DNA from: Micromonospora trifolii
GTDB lineage: Bacteria > Actinomycetota > Actinomycetes > Mycobacteriales > Micromonosporaceae
Length of the DNA: 64,000 nucleotides
Direction of reading: 5' to 3'
Assembly (NCBI RefSeq): GCF_022229005.1
Contig: NZ_JAKKFD010000020.1
Span: 1 to 64,000, forward strand
Part shown: positions 40,815 through 49,913 of the stretch, in pieces
How positions within the stretch are numbered: the stretch's first letter is position 1
How the letters are laid out: the number at the start of each line of letters is the position of its first letter
Notes under the pieces: generated by a model
What the model was told of the DNA's origin: nothing
Databases searched by the model: none
The model's input: only the letters and a program-made list of their open reading frames with translations
Position numbers and translations under genes: made by a program

Positions 40815-41747
40815 ATGTCCAGCACGCCGCTGTCCCTGCCGCAGCCATCCGCGCGGACGCCCGAGTTCGGCCGGGACGCGCTCATCGTCTGCGAGAACCT
40901 GGTGCGGATCTACCAGACCGGTTCGATCGAGGTGCAGGCACTGCAAGGACTGGACCTGGCCGTGGAGAGCGGCGAGCTGGTCGCCGTCGTCGGTGCCTCC
41001 GGGTCGGGCAAGTCGACACTGCTCTCCATCCTGGCCGGCATCGACGCCCCCACCGCCGGGCGGGTCCGGGTCGACACATGGAATCTGCTGACGATGTCCC
41101 GCGCCGACCGGGTGGACTACCGGCGGCGCACCGTCGGGTTCGTACGGCAGCAGACGGCGAGCAACCTGATCCCGTACCTGACCGCACGGGAGATGGTGGA
41201 CCTGCCGATGACGGCGGCCCGCACCGCGAAGAAGGAGCGCCGGGAGCGCGCGGCCGAACTGCTGGACAGCCTCGGTGTCGCCGACTGCGCCGATCGGCGC
41301 CCCGGGCAGCTCTCCGGAGGGCAGCAGATGCGCGTCGCGATCGCTGTGGCGCTGGCCAACCAGCCACGGGTCCTGCTCGCCGACGAGCCGACCGGCGAGC
41401 TGGACGCCGCCACGTCCGCGGAGGTCTTCGGCGTGCTGCGGGACGTCAACCGGCGCTACGGCGTCACAGTCGTCGTGGTCACCCACGATCCGGAGGTCAG
41501 CGGCCAGGTCGAACGGACCGTCGCGATCCGGGACGGGCGCACCAGCAGCGAGGTGCTGCGCCGCACCACCACCGACGCGGAGGGCGACACGCACATGATC
41601 GCCGAGGAGTACGCCGTGATGGACCGGGCCGGGCGGGTCCAGGTGCCCCGCGATTTCCGCCAGGCGCTGGCGCTGACCCGACGGGTCCGGCTGGCCCTGG
41701 AACCCGACCACATCACGATCCGCCCCGACTCGGGAAGTGGCGAATGA
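40815..41747 (+). CDS. ABC transporter ATPase with AbrB-like C-terminal domain
   Basis: This is a 310-residue protein. Residues about 24-245 form a LolD/MacB-type ATPase: Walker A GASGSGKST, signature LSGGQQMRVAIAVAL, Walker B VLLADEPTGELDA, H-loop VVVTHD. The last 55 residues read like a swapped-hairpin AbrB/SpoVT domain (VMDRAGRVQVPRDFRQAL, then VRLALEPDHITIRP). AbrB domains usually bind DNA, so the fusion is unusual. The ATG at 40815 follows GGAGAAGGG. The next ATPase overlaps its stop (ATGA). It should energise the FtsX permeases downstream. Confidence 0.9.
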   Translation: MSSTPLSLPQPSARTPEFGRDALIVCENLVRIYQTGSIEVQALQGLDLAVESGELVAVVGASGSGKSTLLSILAGIDAPTAGRVRVDTWNLLTMSRADRVDYRRRTVGFVRQQTASNLIPYLTAREMVDLPMTAARTAKKERRERAAELLDSLGVADCADRRPGQLSGGQQMRVAIAVALANQPRVLLADEPTGELDAATSAEVFGVLRDVNRRYGVTVVVVTHDPEVSGQVERTVAIRDGRTSSEVLRRTTTDAEGDTHMIAEEYAVMDRAGRVQVPRDFRQALALTRRVRLALEPDHITIRPDSGSGE

Positions 41748-42466
41748 GTAGCGAGCCGCTGCTCAGCGTGCGCGGCGTACACCGGCGCTTCCGCACCGGG
41801 CCGACAGTGGTGCACGCCCTGCGCGGTGTGTCGTTCGACGTGGCCGCCGGTTCGATGGTGGCGCTCGTCGGCCGGTCCGGCTCGGGCAAGACCACCCTGC
41901 TCAACGTCATCGGCGGCCTGGACCGCCCGGACGCCGGCACCGTGCACGTCGACGGCACCGACGTGACCGCGCTCGACGAGGACGGCCTGTCCCGGCTGCG
42001 GCGCGAGAAGGTGTCGTACGTCTTCCAGAGCTTCGGGTTGATCCCGGTGCTGTCGGCGGCGGAAAACGTCGCGGCCCCGCTGCGGATGGCCCGCGTCGCC
42101 CCCATCGAGCGCGAGCGGCGGGTCGAGTTGCTGCTGGAGCTGATCGGCCTGGCCGACCACGCCCGACAGCGGCCGGCCGAGCTGTCCGGCGGCCAGCAGC
42201 AGCGGGTCGCGATCGCCCGCGCGCTGGCCGCCTCGCCCCAGCTTCTGCTCGCCGACGAGCCCACCGGGCAACTGGACGCCGAGACAGGCCTGTCGGTGAT
42301 GGCCCTGCTGCGCGGGATAGTCGAATCCGAAGGCGTCACCGTGCTGGTGTCGACGCACGACGCGGTGATGATGGCCCTGGCCGACCGGGTGATCGGCATC
42401 CACGACGGGCACCTCGACGAGCAGGCAGCCGGGCCGCCGTACGCGCCCGCGCCGGACGCCGGGTGA
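41744..42466 (+). CDS. ABC transporter ATPase (MacB/LolD type)
   Basis: This is a 240-residue ATPase with Walker A GRSGSGKTT, Q-loop FQSFGLIPVLSAAENV, signature LSGGQQQRVAIARALA, Walker B LLLADEPTGQLD and H-loop VSTHD. Unlike its neighbour it has no extra C-terminal domain. It overlaps the upstream ATPase by 4 bp and is followed 7 bp later by the first FtsX permease. Two ATPases and two permeases imply either two related exporters or one hetero-complex. Confidence 0.93.
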   Translation: MSSEPLLSVRGVHRRFRTGPTVVHALRGVSFDVAAGSMVALVGRSGSGKTTLLNVIGGLDRPDAGTVHVDGTDVTALDEDGLSRLRREKVSYVFQSFGLIPVLSAAENVAAPLRMARVAPIERERRVELLLELIGLADHARQRPAELSGGQQQRVAIARALAASPQLLLADEPTGQLDAETGLSVMALLRGIVESEGVTVLVSTHDAVMMALADRVIGIHDGHLDEQAAGPPYAPAPDAG

Positions 42467-42473
42467 CGCGACG

Positions 42474-45400
42474 ATGAGGCTGGTCAGCCGGCGCGCCCGC
42501 GCGCAGTGGCCGTTGCTGGCAGCCCTCCTCGGGGTCGTCACTATCGGCGCGACAGTGCTGGGTACCTGCACCCTGCTGGTCACCCGCACCGCCGAGCGGG
42601 CACTGGAGGTCGCCATGGCCCGCACCGCCCCCGCCGCGGTCGACGTGACCGTCTACACCGGCACCGTCGAGGGCCCGAACACGCCGTCCGTCGCCGCCGA
42701 CACCCGCACCGCGGTGGCCTCCACGCTCGCACCGTTCCCGGTGACGACAACCGCGCGGGCGTCGACAGTGCTGCGGGCGCTGCCGCCCGGGCTCGCCGAG
42801 GGCACCACAGTCGCAGCCCAGGCGTACCTGTCGGGGCTGGACGACCTGCCGACCCGGAGCGAGCTGGTGACCGGGCGCTGGCCACAGCACCCTGGCGACG
42901 CGGTGCTGCTGGAGTCCACCGCACACCTGCTCGGCCTCACCCCCGGCCGCCGGGTGCGCCTCGGCGCCGAACTGGCCCACGCGCCCGTCCCGGCCATCGA
43001 CGTGCTCGTCGTCGGTGTGGTCCGCCCACTGCCGGGGCGCGGCTGGGACCGCGACCCGCTGGCCGCTGCCGGCTCCGCCACCGGCTACCGGGACGGCCGC
43101 TTCATGCAGCCGGTCAACGCCTACGGCCCGTTCCTCGTCGACCTCGCCGACCTGGTCACCACCGGTGCCACAGTCGACCGGATGGAGGTCACCGCCCATC
43201 CGGACCTGTCCCACCCCGAGCGCCACGACCTGGAGACCGTGGCCGGGGCCGTCCGCGACGCCGACCGCCTGCTGGCGGGCACCCTCGGCGACCGCGTCCG
43301 ACTCGCACGCGTCTCCTCCGAGCTGCCGGCGACCCTGCGCTCAGCTGAGGACCAACGGCACGTCACCGCCGCGGTCGTGCTCGCCATCGCCGCGCTCGGC
43401 GGCGTCCTGGCCGCGACGGCACTCGTCCTCGCCGGCCGGCTGACCACTGGCATCCGCGCCGACGAGACGGCCCTGCGATCCGCCCTGGGCGCCAGCCGTC
43501 GCCAACTCGCCGCCACCGCGACACTCGAGGCCGGGCTCGTCGCCGCCGTCGCCGCAGCGCTCGCGATGCCGGCCTCGTCGGCACTGCACGCCGGCCTGAC
43601 CCACCTGCCGCCGCTGGACGGCGCCGGCCTGACCGTCCGGCCGGCCATCACCGATGCCCAGGTCCTCGCGGTCGCCGGCGGAGCGCTGGTGCTCGCCGCC
43701 GTACTCATCGTCCTGGCGATCCGGCCCGTCCCGGCAGCCGGCGACCAGCGCACCCGCCGCGAACTGCTGGCCCGATCCGGCGTCGACCTGATGCTCGCGG
43801 TGTTCGCCGCCGTCGGATGGTGGCAGCTGTACGCACAGCCCACCACCGCCAGCCCGCGTGCCGACGCGGTCCGGGTGCTCGCGCCGGCGCTGCTGCTCAC
43901 CGCGGGCGCCGCCCTGGCTCTTCGGGTGGTGATGCCCGCCCTTCGCGGCGCCGACCGGTTGGCGTTCCGTGCCCGCGGGCTGGCGCTTCCGCTGGCGGTC
44001 GCCGAGACCGCCCGCCGGCCCCAGGCGGTCGCCGCCGGGCTGCTCGTCGGCCTGGCCTGCGCGGCCGGAACCTTCGGCCTCGCCTTCGACAACACGTGGC
44101 ACCAGTCGCAGCGCGACCAGGCCGCGCTCTCCGTCGGCACCGACCTGGCACTCACCCTCAGCACGGCGCCGGTGGCCGGAGACGGCGCGGTCGTCAGCGC
44201 GGCCACCGCGGGGGCCGTGAGTCCGGTACTCCACCGTGGTACCGCCGTCGGTCAGTGGCTCGGCAGCGCCGGGGATGCGCCGCGCCTGGTCGCCGTCGAC
44301 ACCACCCGCGCCGACGCGCTGCTGCGCGGGCGGCTGGACGGCGACCGCGGTTGGGCGGACGTGGGCGCCGCGCTGGCACCCCGCACCCGGGTCACCGGCC
44401 TCGCCGTTCCGGCTGGCGTCCCGCTCGTCCTGAGCGGGACCGCCGACGGCGACAGCCCGCTCGTCGTGACGCCCCGGCTGCTGCTCCAGGACGCCAGCGG
44501 CCTACGCACGTCCTGCACCGGTCCCGCCGTACCGCTCGACGGCCAGGCGTTTCGGCTGCCCGCCTGCGCGACAGCTGACGGGCTGCGCCTCGTCGCGGTA
44601 GCCCTGCCGGTCACCGCCGACGAGGTCGGCGGACCCGTCGCCGTAGCCGTCACACTCACCGTGCCGCCCGCCGGGTCGGCGGAGAGGTCCACTGACGGAT
44701 CGGATTGGACCGCCACGTCGGCGCCGCCGATCCCGAGCAGGTTGCGCGACCTGACCGTCGGGGTGTCCGCCACGCCGACGGGAACCGCGCTGCGGATGGC
44801 CGCGACCGTCGACCTCGGCGGCGCCGAGGACGCCGCCCGGACCCTCGTCGCCACTGCCTTCCCGGACCCCGGACCGGTGCCCGTCGCCGTCTCCGCCCGC
44901 TTTGCCAGCGAGGTCGGCGCCGAGAGCGGCAGCCAGCTCAGCGTCACTGTCGGCATCACGCCCGTCCCGGTCGTCGTCACCGAGGTCGTGCCGTCCGTAC
45001 CGTCCGCCCCTGGCGCCGTCGCCGTCCTGGCCGACCTGGACACGCTGTCCCGGGCACGCGCCGTCACCGGCAACCTGACGTTCCCGGTCGACGCCTGGTG
45101 GGTCGGCCACCCAGCCCGTCCCGGTGCCGCCGAGCGGGCCACCGCCCTGAATCTGGGCACCGTCGCGACCCGTGAGGCGGAGACCGCCCGCCTCATCGGC
45201 GGCCCGCTGAGCGCCGGGCTGCCGGCCGCGCTCCGGCTCATCGTCCCGGCTGCGGCCCTGCTGCTGCTCGCCGGCGTCGTCCTGCACGTCACCTGTGATC
45301 TACACGTCCGCGCCGTCGAGGTGGCGCGGCTGCGCGGCCTGGGGATGTCCCGGCGCGACATCCGGGCCGTGCTGCTCGGCCAGCACGCCGGCGTGCTGCT

Positions 45401-45638
45401 GCCCCTGCTCGCGGCAGGCGCGGTCGTCGGCGCGCTCGCCACCCGTGTCGTCGCTCCCCTGCTCGTGCGCTCCGGCACCGGCGCCACGCCCGTCCCGGCC
45501 ACCCAGCCACACTGGCCGTGGCCAGCCGAGGCCGCACTCCTCGCCGTACTGCTGGCCGGATGCGTGTTGGCGGTCGCGGTCGTGGTCACCGTTCAGGTCC
45601 GCCGGGCCGACGCCGCGCACCTGCGGGTGGCGCCGTGA
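42474..45638 (+). CDS. FtsX-like ABC permease 1
   Basis: This is a 1054-residue membrane protein. An N-terminal helix (about 12-36) precedes a large extracytoplasmic domain. A block of helices (about 297-520) with AALGGVLAATALVLAGRL and GASRRQLAATATLEAGLVAAVAAAL follows, then a second long external domain and a final helix set (GMSRRDIRAVLLGQHAGVLLPLLAAG). This is the duplicated FtsX/MacB layout of actinobacterial mechanotransmission-type exporters. Possible cargo includes lipoproteins, peptides or antibiotics. Its stop overlaps the GTG of the next permease. Confidence 0.9.
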   Translation: MRLVSRRARAQWPLLAALLGVVTIGATVLGTCTLLVTRTAERALEVAMARTAPAAVDVTVYTGTVEGPNTPSVAADTRTAVASTLAPFPVTTTARASTVLRALPPGLAEGTTVAAQAYLSGLDDLPTRSELVTGRWPQHPGDAVLLESTAHLLGLTPGRRVRLGAELAHAPVPAIDVLVVGVVRPLPGRGWDRDPLAAAGSATGYRDGRFMQPVNAYGPFLVDLADLVTTGATVDRMEVTAHPDLSHPERHDLETVAGAVRDADRLLAGTLGDRVRLARVSSELPATLRSAEDQRHVTAAVVLAIAALGGVLAATALVLAGRLTTGIRADETALRSALGASRRQLAATATLEAGLVAAVAAALAMPASSALHAGLTHLPPLDGAGLTVRPAITDAQVLAVAGGALVLAAVLIVLAIRPVPAAGDQRTRRELLARSGVDLMLAVFAAVGWWQLYAQPTTASPRADAVRVLAPALLLTAGAALALRVVMPALRGADRLAFRARGLALPLAVAETARRPQAVAAGLLVGLACAAGTFGLAFDNTWHQSQRDQAALSVGTDLALTLSTAPVAGDGAVVSAATAGAVSPVLHRGTAVGQWLGSAGDAPRLVAVDTTRADALLRGRLDGDRGWADVGAALAPRTRVTGLAVPAGVPLVLSGTADGDSPLVVTPRLLLQDASGLRTSCTGPAVPLDGQAFRLPACATADGLRLVAVALPVTADEVGGPVAVAVTLTVPPAGSAERSTDGSDWTATSAPPIPSRLRDLTVGVSATPTGTALRMAATVDLGGAEDAARTLVATAFPDPGPVPVAVSARFASEVGAESGSQLSVTVGITPVPVVVTEVVPSVPSAPGAVAVLADLDTLSRARAVTGNLTFPVDAWWVGHPARPGAAERATALNLGTVATREAETARLIGGPLSAGLPAALRLIVPAAALLLLAGVVLHVTCDLHVRAVEVARLRGLGMSRRDIRAVLLGQHAGVLLPLLAAGAVVGALATRVVAPLLVRSGTGATPVPATQPHWPWPAEAALLAVLLAGCVLAVAVVVTVQVRRADAAHLRVAP

Positions 45639-48394
45639 AACGGTGGCTGACCCGCTGGCGGCTGGCGCTGCACTGGCCCAGCATTCGTGGCCGTGGCCGT
45701 ACCGACGCCGGACCGCTGCTGCTCACCGCCGCCGTCATCGCGGCCGTCGCGCTGCTCGCCGGGGCCGCGCCGCCGCTGCTCCGCGCCGCCGCCGACAACG
45801 CCGTCCAGGACACGGTCCGCCGCGCCGGCACCGACTCGAACGTCCTCGTCCACGCCAACTGGGAACGCGACGACGGGCCGACCGGCGGGCGGGTCCGGAT
45901 GCCCCGGCTCGCCGAGGACCTCGACGACTTCCGCGCCCAAGCGACCGACGCGCTCGGGCCCGACCTGGACGCCGCGCTGCTCCCACCCATCGCCGCTGTC
46001 CACGGCCCGATCCTCAACCTCACCGACGGCAGTGTGCCGCGTACCTTCCAGTTCACCTACCTGGCCGGCGACGCCGGCGGCCCGGACGTGGCCTGGCTCG
46101 CCGGCAGCCCACCCGGCCCCACCGTCTCCGACGAGTACGTCGAGACCCCCTACGACGGACCGCCCTGGCCGGTGCAGGTCGGCCTCTCCGAGGTGGACGC
46201 CACCGCACTCGACCTCGGCCCCGGCGATCGAATTCCGGTCAAGGACGGCCGGGGTCGCGACAGAGACGTCCGGATCAGCGGGATCTACCGACCCGCGGAC
46301 AGCACCGCCCCTGCCTGGCGACTCGCCCCGGCGCTACTGCGCCCCGTGCCCGGTGCCGACGGCGCGGGGACCACCCGGTTCGCCGGCCTGCTGTCGCGCG
46401 AGTCGTTACCGGACGCCCGGCTCGCCGTCGACGAGGACGAACTGCGGCGCACCGTCCAGTTCGCGCCCGAGCCCGAGGCGCTCACCTGGGACGCCACCGC
46501 GGCGCTCGCCAGCCAGGTGGTCAAGCTCAAGGCAGCCTCCGGCTCGTCGATCGACCGCGACCAGTCCCTGAAGTGGCAGTCGCAGCTCGACACCGTCCTG
46601 CGCGACGCCAGTACACGGAACAGCGCGGCGTCCGCACAGGCCGCCGTCCTGCTCGCCGGGGTGCTGACCGCCACGGTGCTGGTCCTGCTGCTCGCCGCCG
46701 ACCTGCTGGTCCGCCGCCGTACCCCGGTGTTGAGCGCCGCCCGGCAGCGTGGGGCGGCGCTACCCGACCTCGGTGCGGAACTGATCATCGAGTCCACAGT
46801 GGTGTCGGTGTCGGCCGCCGCCGTCGGGCTCGCGCTCGCCCGCGCGGCTGCTCCGGGCGTCTCGTGGACCTGGGCCGTTCCCGTGGTCCTGGCCGGTGCC
46901 GTCGCCGGCCCGGCGTTCGGCACCCTCGCCGCCGCCCGCGCCAGCCGCGACCGGCGCCAACCCGCCAACCAGGCCGCTCGGCGCTGGATCCGGGCCACCG
47001 GCGAGTTGCGCCGCGCCGCCGTGGAGGCCGCTGTCCTGATCGCCGCGGTCGCCGCCTTCGTCACACTGCGCCAGCGCGGGCTCCTGCCCCTGGACTCCGA
47101 CGGCGACACCAATGAGCTGACCGGCGACCTGATCCTGCCGATCAGCGCCCTCGCCCTGGGCGCGCTCGTCGGCGCGCTCGTCCTGCTCCGGCTACTGCCC
47201 CTCGGGGCGCGCTTCGCCCTCCGACAGGCCCTGCGCTCGCGCCGCCCGCTGGCCGTGTTCGGTGCCGCCCAGGCGGCCACAACGGCCGGGCGCACGCTGC
47301 CGCTGCTGGTTCTGGTCAGCACCACGGCGCTCGCGTCGTTCGCGCTCATCCTCGGCGCCACCGTCACCCGGGGCCTGGCCGACGGCGCGTGGAGCACCGT
47401 CGGCGCCGACGCCCGCCTCGACGTCGGCGCGGACGCCGAGGCCGCCACGCCCGCACTCGCCGAGCGCATCGCCGCCGCACCCGGGGTGGAGCAGGTCGTC
47501 GTCGCGCAGGTCACCGACTCGGCACGCGTCTTCAGCGAATCGACACTGCTCACCCCACGCCTGGTCGTCGTGGACACCGCCGCGTTCCAGCGCCTGCTGG
47601 CCACCACTGCGCTGCCCGACGCTCCGGCGTTGACCCGGCTCACGGCACCCCGTCCTGGCACCGGGGACGTGCCGGCACTGGTGCGATCGAGCGACGGCGC
47701 GCTGCGGACCGGCATGCCGCTGCAGCTACCCCGGGAGAGCGGCCCGGCGATCCGTCTCGCCGCGGTCGGTACCGCTCCCTCCGTCGGCGGCACCGACGAC
47801 GTCGTCATCGTGGACGCCGCGGCCCTCGCCGACGCCGGGCTGCCCGTCGCCGCGAACACCGTCTGGGTGACCGGGCCCGGCGCGGCGCGGGCCGTGTCGA
47901 ACACCGGCGTCGCCGCCGACGTCGTGCTGCGGGCGGACGTGCTGCGGGCGCAGCGGGTGGCTCCGCTGACCGCGGGGCTGGTACGGCTGGCGTGGACGGC
48001 CGCCGCCGTGCTGCTGGCGCTGGGGTTGCTCGGCCTCACGCTCGCCGCCGCCGCCGGTGCGTCGCAGCGGTGGCAGACCCTGACCCGGCTGCGAACCCTG
48101 GGCCTGCGACCACGCGACGCCCGCTGGGTCGCCGCCGGAGAGCTGCTGCCGCCGGTCGTCGTCACCGCGGTATGTGGCCCGCTGCTCGGGGCTCTGCTCG
48201 CACGCCTGACGCTCGGCCCGCTCGACCTGCGGCTGCTCACCGGCCAAGCCGCCGACCCGGCCGCTGTCCTGCCGTGGTGGCTGCTGGGCCTGGTGAGCGT
48301 GGCGCTGCTGGCGGCGGCCGCCACTGTCGTACCTGTCGAGTCGGCGCTGCGGCGACGCGACCGGCTGAGCGAGGTACTCCGAGCCGGCGACTGA
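45635..48394 (+). CDS. FtsX-like ABC permease 2
   Basis: This is a 919-residue permease starting at the GTG at 45635 inside the stop of permease 1 (GTGA). It has an N-terminal helix (PLLLTAAVIAAVALLAGAAPPLL), a large extracytoplasmic part and helix groups in the middle and at the end (GLRPRDARWVAAGELLPPVVVTAVCGPLLGALLARL). It differs from permease 1 in sequence, so the two are not a recent duplication. With two ATPases in the same operon it completes a type VII-like (MacB-family) export system. Confidence 0.9.
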   Translation: MKRWLTRWRLALHWPSIRGRGRTDAGPLLLTAAVIAAVALLAGAAPPLLRAAADNAVQDTVRRAGTDSNVLVHANWERDDGPTGGRVRMPRLAEDLDDFRAQATDALGPDLDAALLPPIAAVHGPILNLTDGSVPRTFQFTYLAGDAGGPDVAWLAGSPPGPTVSDEYVETPYDGPPWPVQVGLSEVDATALDLGPGDRIPVKDGRGRDRDVRISGIYRPADSTAPAWRLAPALLRPVPGADGAGTTRFAGLLSRESLPDARLAVDEDELRRTVQFAPEPEALTWDATAALASQVVKLKAASGSSIDRDQSLKWQSQLDTVLRDASTRNSAASAQAAVLLAGVLTATVLVLLLAADLLVRRRTPVLSAARQRGAALPDLGAELIIESTVVSVSAAAVGLALARAAAPGVSWTWAVPVVLAGAVAGPAFGTLAAARASRDRRQPANQAARRWIRATGELRRAAVEAAVLIAAVAAFVTLRQRGLLPLDSDGDTNELTGDLILPISALALGALVGALVLLRLLPLGARFALRQALRSRRPLAVFGAAQAATTAGRTLPLLVLVSTTALASFALILGATVTRGLADGAWSTVGADARLDVGADAEAATPALAERIAAAPGVEQVVVAQVTDSARVFSESTLLTPRLVVVDTAAFQRLLATTALPDAPALTRLTAPRPGTGDVPALVRSSDGALRTGMPLQLPRESGPAIRLAAVGTAPSVGGTDDVVIVDAAALADAGLPVAANTVWVTGPGAARAVSNTGVAADVVLRADVLRAQRVAPLTAGLVRLAWTAAAVLLALGLLGLTLAAAAGASQRWQTLTRLRTLGLRPRDARWVAAGELLPPVVVTAVCGPLLGALLARLTLGPLDLRLLTGQAADPAAVLPWWLLGLVSVALLAAAATVVPVESALRRRDRLSEVLRAGD

Positions 48395-48431
48395 CCGATG
48401 GTCTCTCCATGCTGGAGGCAGAAACGCAGAG

Positions 48432-48459
48432 ACCCGCTACCGGTCATCCGGTAACGGGT
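48432..48459 (-). terminator. Hairpin after the first tRNA array
   Basis: ACCCGCTACCGG at 48432-48443 pairs with CCGGTAACGGGT at 48448-48459 with one mismatch. It lies 21 bp beyond the 3' end of tRNA-Val, so it likely ends the tRNA transcript and perhaps the ABC operon. Confidence 0.6.
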
Positions 48460-48479
48460 CAGCTGATCTGCTGTATAGA

Positions 48480-48554
48480 TGGTGGGCGATACTGGGTTTG
48501 AACCAGTGACCTCTTCCGTGTCAAGGAAGCGCGCTCCCACTGCGCCAATCGCCC
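48480..48554 (-). tRNA. tRNA-Val(GAC)
   Basis: The minus strand folds as a tRNA: 7-bp acceptor GGGCGAT/ATCGCCC, anticodon arm with loop TTGACAC (anticodon GAC) and T arm with GGTTCAAACCC. A CCA end is encoded (48480-48482). It is identical to the copy at 51365-51439. Confidence 0.95.
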
Positions 48555-48580
48555 GTGGCGGCCCCGTGGGGCGCATCGCG

Positions 48581-48653
48581 AGCGGACGACGGGATTCGAA
48601 CCCGCGACCCTCACCTTGGCAAGGTGATGCGCTACCAGCTGCGCTACGTCCGC
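48581..48653 (-). tRNA. tRNA-Gly(GCC)
   Basis: The minus strand shows acceptor GCGGACG/CGTCCGC, D arm, anticodon loop TTGCCAA (GCC) and T arm GGTTCGAATCC. CCA is not encoded. It is identical to the copy at 51558-51630. Confidence 0.95.
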
Positions 48654-48683
48654 ACGTCCCCGACAAGCGCCGGTGACAGGTGA

Positions 48684-48712
48684 ACTCTACCCGATGCCAA
48701 GATCGCTTGGCA
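48684..48712 (-). promoter_or_regulatory. Promoter region of the Gly-Val tRNA array with inverted repeat
   Basis: TAGAGT on the minus strand (48684-48689) is 30 bp upstream of tRNA-Gly, like the TAAAGT of the second array. Directly upstream lies TGCCAAG-ATCG-CTTGGCA (48695-48712), a perfect inverted repeat. The -35 is not clear. Confidence 0.4.
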
Positions 48713-48800
48713 CGGCACCCTGACCGGTCGCGGTTGCGCTGGTCCCTGCCGGGGTAGTTAAGGGCTCGACAGCGCACCACACCCCCTTAAGGAGGCTGTC

Positions 48801-49043
48801 GTGGGTATCGGCACCAGCATCTTCCTGATCGCGCTCGGCGCGATCCTCACCTTCGCACTGGACGCGAGCGTCGGCGGCATCAACCTCGACGTGGTCGGCT
48901 GGATCCTGATGGGCGCCGGCGTGCTCGGCCTGATCATGACCACGCTGATCTGGGGTCGCCGCCGCCAGGTGGTCACCACCACCGAGCAGCCGGTGGAGTA
49001 CCGCCAGGTCGAGGAGCGGCGGGACATCGCTCCGCCGCTGTGA
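48801..49043 (+). CDS. DUF6458-type small membrane protein
   Basis: This is an 80-residue protein with two membrane helices (MGIGTSIFLIALGAILTFAL and VVGWILMGAGVLGLIMTTLIW) joined by a short loop, and a polar tail ending in EERRDIAPPL. The GTG at 48801 follows AAGGAGG. The pattern matches DUF6458, a widespread actinobacterial family of unknown function. It stands alone between the tRNA array and a TetR gene. Confidence 0.85.
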   Translation: MGIGTSIFLIALGAILTFALDASVGGINLDVVGWILMGAGVLGLIMTTLIWGRRRQVVTTTEQPVEYRQVEERRDIAPPL

Positions 49044-49215
49044 CCGGACCACCTCCATCGCTGGCGGAGCCGCCAGATCAGCGTGATTCCGGGCCGGCCG
49101 CCTCGCCGAAGGCAGCCGGCCCGTCGGCAACGCGATCGGTGGCAGCCCAGGAGGGATGCGTTCGGCGTGTCGAGTCGCTGAACTGCCAGCGATCGCCGCG
49201 AGAACGCGGGACACG

Positions 49216-49797
49216 TCAGTCCAGGCAGGTGAGCGCGACCTCGGCATAACGCGTCAGCGCCGCCCGGTCCGGGTTGATGGCGCCCATCACCCGCAGGCCC
49301 TGGAGGCTGGTCACCAGGAAGCCGGCCAGGTCGGTGGCGCTGCGGTCGGTGGTGATCTGACCCCGCAACTGCGCCTCGGCGAGCAGGTCGTAGAGCGCCA
49401 ACTCCAGGGACTGGGTGGTCGAGCGAAGGCGCTCGGCGACCCGCACGTCCTGGTGTGCCCGTTCCATCGACGCGCCGACGATGAGGCAGGAGAGGTGCCG
49501 GCCGTCGCCGGTGATGTCGTCGACGGTGCCGATGAACACCTCACGGATGACCGCTCGCGCGTCGTTGCCCGAGCGCAGCAGATCGACCATCGGTGTGGCG
49601 TAGCGCTGCCGGTACAGGTCGAGCACCGCCAGGTAGAGGCCGTCCTTGCTGCCGAACGCGGCGTAGATCGAGCCGCTGCCCAGCCCGGTCGCCTCGGAGA
49701 GGTCCCGCATGGAGGTGCCCTCGTAACCCTTGCTCCGGAACACGTCCATGGCAGCGTCGACCGCGGCGTCGAGGTCGAACTCACGGGTGCGGGCCAT
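49216..49797 (-). CDS. TetR family transcriptional regulator
   Basis: This is a 193-residue regulator. The N-terminal helix-turn-helix (AAMDVFRSKGYEGTSMRDLSEATGLGSGSIYAAFGSKDGLYLAVL) is of the AcrR/TetR type, and the C-terminal helical domain is of the group often found near oxidoreductase or efflux genes. The ATG lies 6 nt after its -10 box, so the transcript is probably leaderless. It is divergent from the acetyltransferase gene, and ACGATCGT in the shared promoter is a possible operator. Confidence 0.9.
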   Translation of the reverse strand: MARTREFDLDAAVDAAMDVFRSKGYEGTSMRDLSEATGLGSGSIYAAFGSKDGLYLAVLDLYRQRYATPMVDLLRSGNDARAVIREVFIGTVDDITGDGRHLSCLIVGASMERAHQDVRVAERLRSTTQSLELALYDLLAEAQLRGQITTDRSATDLAGFLVTSLQGLRVMGAINPDRAALTRYAEVALTCLD

Positions 49798-49803
49798 GAC
49801 TGA

Positions 49804-49833
49804 ACGTTACACGCTATCTGGAACGATCGTCAA
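49804..49833 (-). promoter_or_regulatory. Promoter of the TetR gene
   Basis: TTGACG (minus strand, 49828-49833) and TAACGT (49804-49809) are 18 bp apart, with the ATG 6 nt further. The palindromic ACGATCGT at the -35 is a candidate site for autoregulation. Confidence 0.6.
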
Positions 49834-49900
49834 AGTATCGCCGGTCACAGCCGCCGAAAAGAGCCGTTTCCGCTGGCGGAGAGGGGTGCGCGCCCCGCGT

Positions 49901-49906
49901 TACGAT
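49901..49906 (+). promoter_or_regulatory. -10 box of a probable leaderless transcript
   Basis: TACGAT ends 7 nt before the ATG of the acetyltransferase gene at 49914. No ribosome binding site intervenes. Confidence 0.4.
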
Positions 49907-49913
49907 CCAGATC

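Noticed and set aside
46285..48780. 831-codon minus-strand frame over the second FtsX permease and the tRNA genes
   Set aside because: It runs through two tRNA genes and a clear permease, its product is a Ser/Ala/Arg-rich low-complexity sequence, and it has no motif.
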